NCBI RefSeq assembly: GCF_016793285.1
Contig: NZ_JAEUMO010000043.1
Coordinates: forward strand, 1 to 41,703
Direction of reading: 5' to 3'
DNA: 41,703 nt
Origin: Phenylobacterium sp.
GTDB lineage: Bacteria; Pseudomonadota; Alphaproteobacteria; Caulobacterales; Caulobacteraceae
The notes below the pieces were generated by a model. That model was not told the DNA's origin. It did no database searches and worked only from the letters and a program-made list of their open reading frames with translations. The first letter of the stretch is position 1, and each line of letters opens with the position of its first letter. Positions 24,449 to 32,357 of this stretch are shown here, piece by piece. A program made the translations under genes and the position numbers.

Positions 24449-24566
24449 ACGCCGGGGAACTGGCGGAAGCACGGATCTGCTCTACCCCTGAGCTACACGA
24501 AGCTTGCGCTCCGCAGCGGGAGTCGAACCCGCGACACGATGTATGTGCTTCCTGCGCCACCGGCGT
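24449..24566 (-). ncRNA. Y RNA 1, YrlA-like with tRNA-mimic module
   Basis: Read 5' to 3' on the minus strand. The outer stem is ACGCCGG (24566-24560) with CCGGCGT (24455-24449); TGGC pairs with GCCA. A GCA bulge lies on the 5' side (24555-24553) and GTTCC on the 3' side (24460-24456). GGAAGCAC (24552-24545) then pairs with GTGCTTCC (24472-24465). Inside lies a tRNA-like module in permuted order. It has a T arm (24532-24516) with loop TTCGACT. An 8-bp acceptor-like stem (24515-24508 with 24503-24496) is closed by the GNRA loop GCAA. TA at 24495-24494 precedes a D arm (24493-24479) with loop AGGGGTA. This matches the architecture known for Salmonella YrlA. It lies between rtcB and rsr. Confidence 0.85.
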
Positions 24567-24591
24567 CCCTCCGCCGGAGCGGAGAGGACGC
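24563..24591 (-). other. hairpin immediately 5' of Y RNA 1
   Basis: GCGTCC and CTCCGC on the 5' side (separated by one T bulge) pair with GCGGAG and GGACGC around a 4-base loop, 12 pairs in all. It overlaps the outer Y stem by a few bases, so the two are alternatives or the hairpin is a processing signal. A comparable hairpin (24073-24088, GGCGCC pairs) precedes element 4. Confidence 0.5.
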
Positions 24592-24606
24592 GCTGATAGC
24601 TCGAGA

Positions 24607-24623
24607 CGTTGCATTGCGCAACA
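24607..24623 (-). promoter_or_regulatory. 17-bp palindromic motif, copy 1 (upstream of Y RNA 1)
   Basis: On the plus strand this is CGTTGCATTGCGCAACA, with dyad arms GTTGC/GCAAC. On the minus strand TTGCGC followed 16 bases later by CTATCA could be a -35/-10 pair, placing transcription just ahead of Y RNA 1. It may be an operator, a promoter, or both. The second copy lies at 24114-24130. Confidence 0.5.
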
Positions 24624-24645
24624 ACAAACTTCAGCGCGCCCTACC

Positions 24646-25863
<1,218 letters not shown>

Positions 25864-25931
25864 CGGACACTCTCCTGGAACTTCCACGTCCCTCCCGGCC
25901 CCCCGCGGCGGGCGAAGCGTCCTTCCGAAAC

Positions 25932-25969
25932 GAAGAACCCCTCCGCGGCCGGGCCGGGAGGGGTTCTTC
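25932..25969 (-). terminator. 13-bp hairpin between the small ORF and rtcB
   Basis: GAAGAACCCCTCC (25932-25944) and GGAGGGGTTCTTC (25957-25969) pair perfectly around a 12-base GC-rich loop. On the minus strand it is followed only by GTTTCGG, not by a U-run. It may be a weak terminator, an RNA-stabilising element or a processing site. It lies about 70 bases before the rtcB start. Confidence 0.5.
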
Positions 25970-25994
25970 GCTACACAGACCTCGAAGCTGAGAC

Positions 25995-26090
25995 CTAAGC
26001 CGAACCGACCTCCCACGCGCACGTGCTCAGACCCTCGACCTGGCGGTCGTTGGCGCTGGCGAGCGGCTTGCTGATAGGGCGGTTGAACAC
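25995..26090 (-). CDS. possible small ORF upstream of rtcB, 31 aa
   Basis: A GTG start (complement of 26088-26090) is preceded by a strong Shine-Dalgarno, AAGGAGAG. The frame runs 31 codons to TAG 25997-25995 with G/C-rich third positions. The peptide starts MFNRPISKPLAS and ends TCAWEVGSA, with a single Cys (24) and Trp (26). A strong hairpin follows. It could be a real small protein, a modified-peptide precursor, or a leader peptide for rtcB. I do not recognise it. Confidence 0.4.
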   Translation of the reverse strand: MFNRPISKPLASANDRQVEGLSTCAWEVGSA

Positions 26091-26209
26091 GGGTCTCTCC
26101 TTCGAGGCCGGGGCGGATACACCGGCCCCGGCGCGCCGGGAAGCGATAGTTTCGGGCGCAACCACCTTGGCCGGCGGGTGTGGCCGCGGAACCACGATCA
26201 CGTATCGCG

Positions 26210-26986
26210 CTATCCGGGCGAGGCGCTGATCCCGCCGTCGACGGTGAAGACCACGCCGGTCGTGTAGGCGCTGCGGTCCGAGGCCAGGAACGCCATCAGG
26301 TCGGCGATCTCGCGGGGCCGGGCGGGTCGGCCCAGCGGGTAGCTGGCCATCAGCTCGCGGTAGCGGCCCTCGTCGCCAAAGCGCCGCGCCGCGGCGGTCT
26401 TCATCAGCGTGACGATGCGGTCGGTCTCGACCGGGCCCGGGCTCACGCCCACGACGCGGATGCCGTCGCGCAGCGACCTGCCGCCCAGCGCGCGGGTGAA
26501 GGCGTAGAGCGCCGCGTTGCCGGTGGAGCCGGCGATGTAGCCCGCGTCCATCCGCTCGCCCGCCGCGCCGATGTCGTTGATGATCACGCCCGAGCCGCGG
26601 GCCTTCATGTGGGCATAGATCGCCCGCGTGAGGTTGATGTAGCCGAAGACCTTCAGCTCCCAGGCGTGCCGCCACTTCTCCTCATCGACGGCGTCCAGCG
26701 TGCCGCCGGGGATGTCGCCGGCGTTGTTCACCAGGACATCGATGTCCCGGCCTGCTTCGGCCAGCGCCTTGAGCTGGTCCGGATCGCGGATGTCGGTCGG
26801 GATCGCGCGGGCCTGGATCTGATGCTGCCCGCGCAGCCGCCCGCACAACTGCTCCAGCGCCTCGCCGGAGCGCGCCGCAAGGATCAGGTCACACCCCTCC
26901 TCCGCAAACACCTCCGCCGCCGCCGCGCCGATGCCCTTGGACGCGCCGGTGATCAGCACCGTCTTGCCGCGAAGGTCGAGGTTCAT
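26210..26986 (-). CDS. SDR-family protein with an altered active site
   Basis: A 258-residue Rossmann protein: TGASKGIG cofactor motif (about residues 13-20), NNAG, and a C-terminal TGVVFTVDGGI. The usual YxxxK catalytic pair is not visible: the aligned stretch reads GYIAGSTGNAALYAFTRALG, with Asn where the Lys before AAL is expected. The SDR at 4460 has a normal YGAAK. This subfamily may use other residues or may not be an oxidoreductase. It is the last gene before ilvN, divergent from it. Confidence 0.8.
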   Translation of the reverse strand: MNLDLRGKTVLITGASKGIGAAAAEVFAEEGCDLILAARSGEALEQLCGRLRGQHQIQARAIPTDIRDPDQLKALAEAGRDIDVLVNNAGDIPGGTLDAVDEEKWRHAWELKVFGYINLTRAIYAHMKARGSGVIINDIGAAGERMDAGYIAGSTGNAALYAFTRALGGRSLRDGIRVVGVSPGPVETDRIVTLMKTAAARRFGDEGRYRELMASYPLGRPARPREIADLMAFLASDRSAYTTGVVFTVDGGISASPG

Positions 26987-27081
26987 GGCGTTTCTCCCGT
27001 TGCGCCGAGCTTAGCCCGCAGGTTGCGGGCGCGGCCATCCTGTGACACCTGACCCCGGACTCGCCGGGGACTTCACCGACC

Positions 27082-27630
27082 ATGACCGACCAACAGCCCG
27101 CCTCCGTCTATGACCTCGCCCACAAGGAGCAGGAGGAGAGCCGCGCGACGTTCGCGGTGCTGGTGGACAACGAGCCGGGCGTGCTGCACCGCGTGGTCGG
27201 GCTGTTCGCGGCGCGCGGCTACAACATCGACAGCCTGACGGTGGCCGAGACCGACGGCAGCGCCCACACCAGCCGCATCACCATCGTCACGCGCGGCACG
27301 CCGCAGGTGCTCTCGCAGATCGAGGCGCAGTTGCAGAAGATGGTCTCGACGCGGCACGTGCAGGACGTCACCCGCGACCCGAACGGCATCGAGCGCGAGC
27401 TGGCGCTGGTGAAGGTGCGCGGCACGGGCGTGGAGCGGGTCGAGGCGCTGCGCGTCTCGGACATCTTCCGCGCCAAGGTGATCGACACGACGCACGAGAG
27501 TTTCGTGTTCGAGCTGACCGGCGCCTCCAGCAAGGTCGACAAGTTCGTGGACCTGATGCGGCCGCTGGGCCTGGTCGAGGTCTCGCGCACCGGCGTGCTC
27601 TCGCTGTCGCGGGGCGTCGAGGTCTTCTAG
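27082..27630 (+). CDS. ilvN: acetolactate synthase small (regulatory) subunit
   Basis: A 182-residue protein with an N-terminal ACT domain (FAVLVDNEPGVLHRVVGLFAARGYNIDSLTV) and the C-terminal domain that contacts the catalytic subunit. It gives feedback control by valine. It normally sits directly behind ilvB; here 10.4 kb intervene, so it needs its own promoter. A small hairpin, CCCCGG/CCGGGG (27053-27069), lies just before the start. No attenuator-like leader is visible here. Confidence 0.95.
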   Translation: MTDQQPASVYDLAHKEQEESRATFAVLVDNEPGVLHRVVGLFAARGYNIDSLTVAETDGSAHTSRITIVTRGTPQVLSQIEAQLQKMVSTRHVQDVTRDPNGIERELALVKVRGTGVERVEALRVSDIFRAKVIDTTHESFVFELTGASSKVDKFVDLMRPLGLVEVSRTGVLSLSRGVEVF

Positions 27631-27665
27631 ACGGAACCGCCGCGGGGGCCTGCTGATTTCCCACC

Positions 27666-28622
27666 GTGTCTGCGCGTCTTCTCACGCTCGCCTGCGTCGT
27701 CGCCCTGGCCGCGCCGGCCCAGGCCCTGCCGATCGGCAGGAAGAAGGTCACGGGCCCGCCAGAGGGCGCGCCGATCACCGAGGTCGAGGCCTGGCCCTTT
27801 CCCGCGCCCGAACCCATGAGCTGGTGGGACGACAAGCGCCCGAAGGTCCCCGAGGAAGCCGATCCGCTGGGCGGGCGGCGGATCCGCAGCGCCGAGCAAC
27901 TGGTGAAGCCCGACAACGGCGTCGAGGCGTCCACCTATCGCCTGTGGGGTCTGATGCCGCTGCAATGGCAGTTGGCGCGCGGCGACGAGATGATCCTGGA
28001 GGTCTGGACCCGGCCGTCGAACACCGTGCGCCAGACGGTGACCCGGGTGACGGTGCGCTCGGACGGCGACGCCTTCGTCCAGGCCCGCGCGGGCCTGGCC
28101 TGCTGCGAGGCCGGGATCGGGCGGCGGATGGGCTTCGACCGCAAGCTGCCCGCGGGCTCGGCGCAGCGGTTCCAGGCGCTGAAGGGCCTGCCGGTCTGGC
28201 GCTCGCCGCGCGACGTGCGGGTCGTCGAGTCCGGCGCGGCGGAGGCGATCTGCGTGGAGGGCACCGCCTACGACATCACCCTGGTGACGCCCGGCCGTTC
28301 GACCACCCTGCATCGCGCCTGTGACCCCGCCGAGGTGGGCGAGGCCGCCGATGTGCTGGAGCCGGTGCTGGCGGCCGCGATGGGCCACGACCCCCGGTTC
28401 GACGTCCTGTTCCGCGGCAAGGCCGACTTCGCGAACGCCAGGGGCGCCTACGACGACCTGCTGGCCTCCCACGGCCGGCTGAAGCAGAACCCCGACGCGC
28501 GCCAACCGCCGCCCGGGCAGGAAGGCGCGCCGGCGGACGCCGCGGCGCCCGCCGACCCGTCGCCGGTCAGGCCGGCTGAGCCGCCGCCTGGGCCGCCGCC
28601 TGCGCCTCGGCTTCGGCCTTGA
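27666..28622 (+). CDS. secreted protein of unknown function
   Basis: A 318-residue protein from GTG 27666 with a Sec signal peptide (VSARLLTLACVVALAAPAQA). The mature part has an acidic/aromatic start, a CC pair in GLACCEAGIG, and a Cys in EAICVEG and in HRACDPAE. It ends in a Pro/Ala-rich tail (from about residue 280). No family recognised. It follows ilvN by 35 bases. Its last 56 bases overlap the convergent YciB-like gene. Confidence 0.6.
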   Translation: MSARLLTLACVVALAAPAQALPIGRKKVTGPPEGAPITEVEAWPFPAPEPMSWWDDKRPKVPEEADPLGGRRIRSAEQLVKPDNGVEASTYRLWGLMPLQWQLARGDEMILEVWTRPSNTVRQTVTRVTVRSDGDAFVQARAGLACCEAGIGRRMGFDRKLPAGSAQRFQALKGLPVWRSPRDVRVVESGAAEAICVEGTAYDITLVTPGRSTTLHRACDPAEVGEAADVLEPVLAAAMGHDPRFDVLFRGKADFANARGAYDDLLASHGRLKQNPDARQPPPGQEGAPADAAAPADPSPVRPAEPPPGPPPAPRLRP

Positions 28623-29160
28623 AGCCGCGGATCGAGCAGTGGCGAACGATGAGGTAGTGCGTCACGAACAGCGCGATCTTCGAGCCCGTCGGGAAGGTCG
28701 CGAGGAACAGCGGCCACTGCGGCTGGAACCACACCGCGACGACGAGGTTCGCGACCGCGGTCACGAACATCAGGCCCGCCCAGACGTAGCCCATGGCGAT
28801 CTGCGCGGCCGCGCCGTGCTGCTGGGCCATCGGCGGCAGGTAGCGCAGCATCCAGCCGCGCTTGAGCATCACCGCGCCGACGATCAGGTAGATCAGCGTG
28901 GGCTTGACCATCAGGAAGCGCGCGTCGTTGGTGAGGACGCCCGCCGCGCCGAACACGATCACGAGGCCGAGGCTCGCCCACTGCAGCGGCGCCACGGGCC
29001 TCTTCATCACGAGCATGAGCGCGATCTGGCCGATGCTGATCGCCACGGAGACCGCCGTCGCGACCCGGACGTCCACGTGCAGGGCGAGGAGGATCGCAAA
29101 GACGATGGTGGGAAGAAGATCGGTGGCCAGCGCCCGGCCCGCATGCATCAGATTGCCCAT
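28567..29160 (-). CDS. YciB/septation protein A-like inner-membrane protein
   Basis: A 197-residue protein with five or more hydrophobic segments. The family-like stretch WASLGLVIVFGAAGVLTNDA is followed by FLMVKPTLIYLIVGAVML. Relatives (YciB/IspA) are inner-membrane proteins linked to envelope maintenance or septation. ATG (complement of 29158-29160) is supported by AGGAGC upstream; a 43-residue upstream extension is polar and discarded. The Ala/Gln-rich C-terminus overlaps the end of the convergent secreted protein by 56 bases. Confidence 0.75.
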   Translation of the reverse strand: MGNLMHAGRALATDLLPTIVFAILLALHVDVRVATAVSVAISIGQIALMLVMKRPVAPLQWASLGLVIVFGAAGVLTNDARFLMVKPTLIYLIVGAVMLKRGWMLRYLPPMAQQHGAAAQIAMGYVWAGLMFVTAVANLVVAVWFQPQWPLFLATFPTGSKIALFVTHYLIVRHCSIRGFKAEAEAQAAAQAAAQPA

Positions 29161-29303
29161 GGAAAGCTCCTGCGAAAACGACTGACGCAAGGCTAGCGAA
29201 CCGCGCCCGCAGGCCGTGAGTCCGCCCACGAACGATCGGTGGCCGTCCGCGAAATCCGCCCCGCCGTTCGCGCTTCGCGAGCGGCGCACGCGCTCGCAGT
29301 CGT

Positions 29304-29331
29304 TTGTTTTCCGACGCCCGAGGCCCTATAT
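29304..29331 (+). promoter_or_regulatory. promoter of the permuted tmRNA gene
   Basis: TTGTTT (29304-29309) and CTATAT (29326-29331) are 16 bases apart. The expected start, about 29338, coincides with the 5' end of the acceptor-piece structure. Good position and match to a housekeeping promoter. Confidence 0.6.
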
Positions 29332-29335
29332 GTGA

Positions 29336-29656
29336 GCCGTCGGGTTCGCCCGACTATGGAGATAAACGCGCGCATAATAAGCGGACTGGACCCGGGTGCG
29401 ATTCCCGGCGGCTCCACCAAAATCCTTCCGGGTTATCGCCGGGGAGTGCGGGGCCGATCAGCATCGACAGACGTGTAAAGGCGTTGCTTTCTCTCGGCTT
29501 GACCCACCGTTCCGGGTCTTAAACTAAATGCGAACGATAACTTCGCTGAGGAAGTTCGCCTGGCTGCGTAATGCGGTCCGGTAACATCCGAACCAAGTCC
29601 TAGGGGTTCAGATCCTTAGGCGGGGCTCGGAGGGGGCCTGGCAACAGAACCCCTCC
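29336..29656 (+). ncRNA. ssrA: tmRNA, circularly permuted two-piece form
   Basis: The acceptor piece comes first, as in Caulobacter. It has a hairpin GTCGGG/CCCGAC (29339-29354), a T arm CCGGG-TGCGATT-CCCGG (29392-29408), and CGGCTCC followed by ACCA ending at 29419. A spacer (29420-29449) is removed. The coding piece starts with GGGGCCG (29450-29456), which pairs with CGGCTCC across the two pieces. The tag frame (29530-29571) reads ANDNFAEEVRLAA then stop. A 3' helix AGGGGTTC/GAACCCCT (29602-29609 with 29647-29654) closes the coding piece. The RNA frees stalled ribosomes and tags the product for proteolysis. The exact 5' and 3' ends are estimates. Confidence 0.9.
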
Positions 29657-29734
29657 ACTTCTCCCTCTCTTGTCTTCCCTTGCGCAGCCTCCTGCACACG
29701 CTACCTTCCGTGTGTTCGCTTGTTTGGAGCAGGT

Positions 29735-30232
29735 ATGGCGCAGGATCCGCCGGTCCAGGATCTGATGAACTACGAGGCCCTAGCGCAGGACGCGCTCCGG
29801 GGCGTCGCCAAGGCCGCGCTGAAGCGCGCCGCCGCGCCCGAGGGCCTGCCCGGGTCGCACCACTTCTACATCACCTTCAAGACCGACGCGGCCGGCGTCT
29901 CGGGCCCGCAGGACCTGCTGGGCAAGTACCCGGACGAGATGACCATCGTCCTGCAGCACCAGTACTGGGACCTCGCCCCGGGCGAGACCTTCTTCTCGGT
30001 GACCCTGCAGTTCGGCGGGCAGCCCAAGCGGCTTTCGATCCCCTACGCCGCCATCACCCGCTTCTACGACCCCTCGGTGCAGTTCCTGCTGCAGTTCGAG
30101 CCGCCGCCCGCCGCGCCGGCCGAGACCAAGGCCGCCGCCCCGGCGGCCAAGGACGCCGAGGCCAAGACCGAAGAGCCCGCCCCCAAGGGCGAAGCCACGG
30201 TCGTCTCCCTGGATCAGTTCCGGAAGAAGTAG
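29735..30232 (+). CDS. sspB: SspB-type adaptor (ClpXP delivery of ssrA-tagged proteins)
   Basis: A 165-residue alphaproteobacterial SspB. It has the N-terminal helix and beta fold (HHFYITFKTDAAGVSGP, EMTIVLQHQYWDL, FSVTLQFGGQPKRLSIPYAAI). An Ala/Pro/Lys-rich linker follows (about 120-150). The C-terminal ClpX-binding tail is VVSLDQFRKK. It tethers ssrA-tagged substrates to ClpXP. ATG 29735 has GGAGCAGG upstream. It lies 79 bases after the tmRNA gene, so tag and adaptor genes are neighbours. Confidence 0.88.
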   Translation: MAQDPPVQDLMNYEALAQDALRGVAKAALKRAAAPEGLPGSHHFYITFKTDAAGVSGPQDLLGKYPDEMTIVLQHQYWDLAPGETFFSVTLQFGGQPKRLSIPYAAITRFYDPSVQFLLQFEPPPAAPAETKAAAPAAKDAEAKTEEPAPKGEATVVSLDQFRKK

Positions 30233-30237
30233 GCTGC

Positions 30238-30702
30238 ATGACCGACGTCGCCAGTGAGCCCGAAGCCCTCACCGACGAGGCGATCCTCGCGCGGTTCCTG
30301 CGCACCAAGAACCAGCCGACCGGGTCGCAGACCCTGGGCTTCCGCATGGTCTCGGTCAGCCAGGCGGACAAGTCGGTCGAGGTCGAGTTCGACGCCAAGG
30401 CCGAACTCCTGCTCAATCCCATGAAGCAGATCCAGGGCGGCTACCTGTGCGCCATGCTGGACGAGGCCATGAGCGTCGCCTGCATGGTCGCCTCGGGCAT
30501 GACGGCGGTGGCGCCGACGCTGGAGATGAAGACGACCTTCTTCCGGCCGGGCCAGCCCGGGAAGATCCGGGCGGTCGGCAAGGTCGTGAAGTGGGGCCGC
30601 CAGGTCGCCTTCACCGAGGGCGAGCTGTTCGATCCGGAGGGCCGCACGCTGGCCAAGGCCACCGGCACCGCGATCCCGACGCCGTTCGCCAAGTACAAGT
30701 GA
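30238..30702 (+). CDS. PaaI-type hotdog thioesterase
   Basis: A 154-residue hotdog-fold protein. The motif NPMKQIQGGYLCAMLDEAMSVA corresponds to the HGG..A..D active-site helix, with Gln in place of His before GG. TLEMKTTFFRP and the C-terminal ATGTAIP follow. Such enzymes hydrolyse acyl-CoA thioesters; substrate unknown. It starts 5 bases after sspB and its TGA overlaps the next ATG (TGATG), so the three genes are probably one operon. Confidence 0.83.
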   Translation: MTDVASEPEALTDEAILARFLRTKNQPTGSQTLGFRMVSVSQADKSVEVEFDAKAELLLNPMKQIQGGYLCAMLDEAMSVACMVASGMTAVAPTLEMKTTFFRPGQPGKIRAVGKVVKWGRQVAFTEGELFDPEGRTLAKATGTAIPTPFAKYK

Positions 30703-31478
30703 TGCGCCGCTGGGCTGCCCGCCTCTCGGCCCTCCTCGCCGGTCTCTGGCTGGCGACGGCGGCCGGCGCGGCGCAGGCGGCGGCGTTCTCGGACTGGTCG
30801 GCGGTGGTGGTCGCCGGCGACTGGCACGCGCACGACGGCGGCCCGTCCGAAGCCTTCGACAACGCCCGGCGCGACGTGACCTATGCGCTCGCCCGCGCCG
30901 GATTCCAGCCGCAGAACATCCGCCAGTTCTCGGTGCGTCCCGAGCGCTACAAGGACACGCGGCCCGAGAAGTCCGAGCCGCAGGGCATCTACAACGCCAT
31001 GGTCGACCTGGCCGGCCGCACCCAGGGCGGCTGCCTGTTCTACATGACCTCCCACGGCGCGCCGCAGGGGGCGCAACTGGACCAGGGGATCCTGCGTCCC
31101 GGGATGCTGGCCTCGATGCTGGACCAGGCCTGCGGCAAGCGCCCGACCGTGGTGGTGATCTCGGCCTGCTTCTCGGGCGTCTTCGTGCCCACGCTGGCGA
31201 AGCCCAACCGGATGGTGCTCACGGCGGCCCGGCCCGACCGCACCTCGTTCGGCTGTGGCCAGGACAACAAGTATCCCTACTTCGACGACTGCTTCCTCTC
31301 GTCGATGCCGCTGTCGAGGGACTTTTCGGGGCTGGCGTCGGCGACGCGCGAGTGCGTGCGCGTGCGCGAAATCGCCGAGAAGATGAGCCCGCCGTCGGAA
31401 CCGCAGGTATGGGTGGGCCCGGAACTGCGCCCGATGCTGCCGCTGTACGCGTTCGAAGCGGCGCCGAAAGCCAACTAG
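30702..31478 (+). CDS. peptidase C13 (legumain-like, caspase-fold) exported protein
   Basis: A 258-residue protein with an N-terminal signal peptide (about 1-25, ending AGAAQAA). The C13/caspase-fold dyad is present: His in FYMTSHGAPQG and Cys in VVVISACFSGVF. Members cleave peptides or act as transamidases; the substrate is unknown. Its ATG overlaps the thioesterase stop. It converges with the PEP-CTERM gene, and the palindrome CTAG (31475-31478) supplies both stop codons. Confidence 0.8.
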   Translation: MRRWAARLSALLAGLWLATAAGAAQAAAFSDWSAVVVAGDWHAHDGGPSEAFDNARRDVTYALARAGFQPQNIRQFSVRPERYKDTRPEKSEPQGIYNAMVDLAGRTQGGCLFYMTSHGAPQGAQLDQGILRPGMLASMLDQACGKRPTVVVISACFSGVFVPTLAKPNRMVLTAARPDRTSFGCGQDNKYPYFDDCFLSSMPLSRDFSGLASATRECVRVREIAEKMSPPSEPQVWVGPELRPMLPLYAFEAAPKAN

Positions 31479-32179
31479 GACCAGGCCGCGACGGCGCGCC
31501 GGCGACGCAGCATGACGCCCAGGCCGAAGAAGCCGCCGATCATCATCGCCCACGTCGCAGGCTCGGGCGTCAGCGAGAAGTTGTCGACCAAGAGGACGCT
31601 GGGCTCGCGGTCGTCGTTGACGTCGGTCACGCCGGCCTCGACACGATACGTGCCCGGCCCCAGGCGCAGCGAGAAGTGGGTCCACTCGGTGGCGCCCCAG
31701 TCGCCCGTCATGGCGATGCTGGAGAAGAACAGCTCGACCGGATCGTCCGCGAAGGTCGTGAGCTCGCCGCCGCCCAGGCGGTAGATGCGGACGAAGGCCG
31801 AGTCGTTCCAGGGCAGGTAGTCCTCGCCCAGGAACGCGGCGTCGCCCGCGAAGGTCGCGCCGCCCGCGCCGGTCGTGAAGGTCTGGCTGAGCAGGACCGC
31901 CTCGTCGGTGTCGTTGGCCTGCAGCATGCCCATGAAGTCGCCGCCGGTCGGCATGTAGGGGCAAGGCGACTCCGCGCCCGCGTCGCCGGGGCAGTTGTCG
32001 GGGTCGCCGTTCTCGTCGCGGTGGTAGGCCTGACCGACGATGAAGGTCTGGTCTTCGTTCGCGACCCAGCCGGTGAAGCCGTCCTCGAAGCTGCCGTTCC
32101 GGAAATGGCTCGCGGCCTGGGCCGGCGCGGCCAGCGCGGCGGCCGCGGTCGCGGCGACGATCACAGACTTCAGACGCAT
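31475..32179 (-). CDS. PEPxxWA-CTERM sorting-domain secreted protein
   Basis: A 234-residue exported protein. It has a Sec signal (MRLKSVIVAATAAAALAAPAQA) and a beta-rich body starting HFRNGSFEDGFTGWV, a typical start of PEP-CTERM substrate domains. The C-terminal sorting signal is TPEPATWAMMIGGFFGLGVM followed by RRRR. The PEPxxWA variant is common in Caulobacterales and Sphingomonads and is processed by an exosortase; no exosortase is in the window. GGAGG precedes the ATG (complement of 32177-32179). Confidence 0.85.
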   Translation of the reverse strand: MRLKSVIVAATAAAALAAPAQAASHFRNGSFEDGFTGWVANEDQTFIVGQAYHRDENGDPDNCPGDAGAESPCPYMPTGGDFMGMLQANDTDEAVLLSQTFTTGAGGATFAGDAAFLGEDYLPWNDSAFVRIYRLGGGELTTFADDPVELFFSSIAMTGDWGATEWTHFSLRLGPGTYRVEAGVTDVNDDREPSVLLVDNFSLTPEPATWAMMIGGFFGLGVMLRRRRAVAAWS

Positions 32180-32357
32180 CCCAGCCTCCACCCGAAGGGG
32201 CATGGTCGAGAATACCGTGTTCGGCCAGGCATTCCAGACCGCTCGCCCGTGAGGGGTGCGGCCAAGTCGTCGCACCGAGAGCGCGATGGCGCGGGACGGG
32301 CTTCGCGACTCAACCGAGGTGATATGGTCGAAGATCAACCGGCGTGGAGTTCGGCCC

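Larger units (their letters stand above)
23899..24645 (-). other. non-coding interval between rtcB and rsr: predicted Y RNA array
   Basis: This 747-bp stretch holds no credible protein gene. Read on the minus strand it contains four successive long-range stems: 24566/24449, 24446/24374, 24308/24136 and 24066/23931. In each, the 5' strand is directly followed by UGGCG and the 3' strand is directly preceded by RUUCC. A 17-bp palindrome recurs at 24607-24623 and 24114-24130. The individual units are listed separately. Confidence 0.75.
25864..26209 (-). other. leader region upstream of rtcB (short ORF plus strong hairpin)
   Basis: This 346-bp interval between the SDR gene and rtcB contains a possible 31-codon ORF (25995-26090) and a 13-bp perfect hairpin (25932-25969). 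A second hairpin just upstream pairs CCGGGGC (26108-26114) with GCCCCGG (26125-26131). I see no long gene and no convincing promoter. Confidence 0.5.

Noticed and set aside
23997-24532. T-arm motifs read as ordinary tRNA genes
   Set aside because: Neither can form a complete linear cloverleaf with a free CCA end; the T arm, acceptor and D arm order is permuted inside longer stems.
26057-26071. Sigma-54-like element TGGC-N7-TTGC on the plus strand upstream of rtcB
   Set aside because: Spacing fits -24/-12, but it points away from rtcB into the antisense of the SDR gene, and no plus-strand gene follows.
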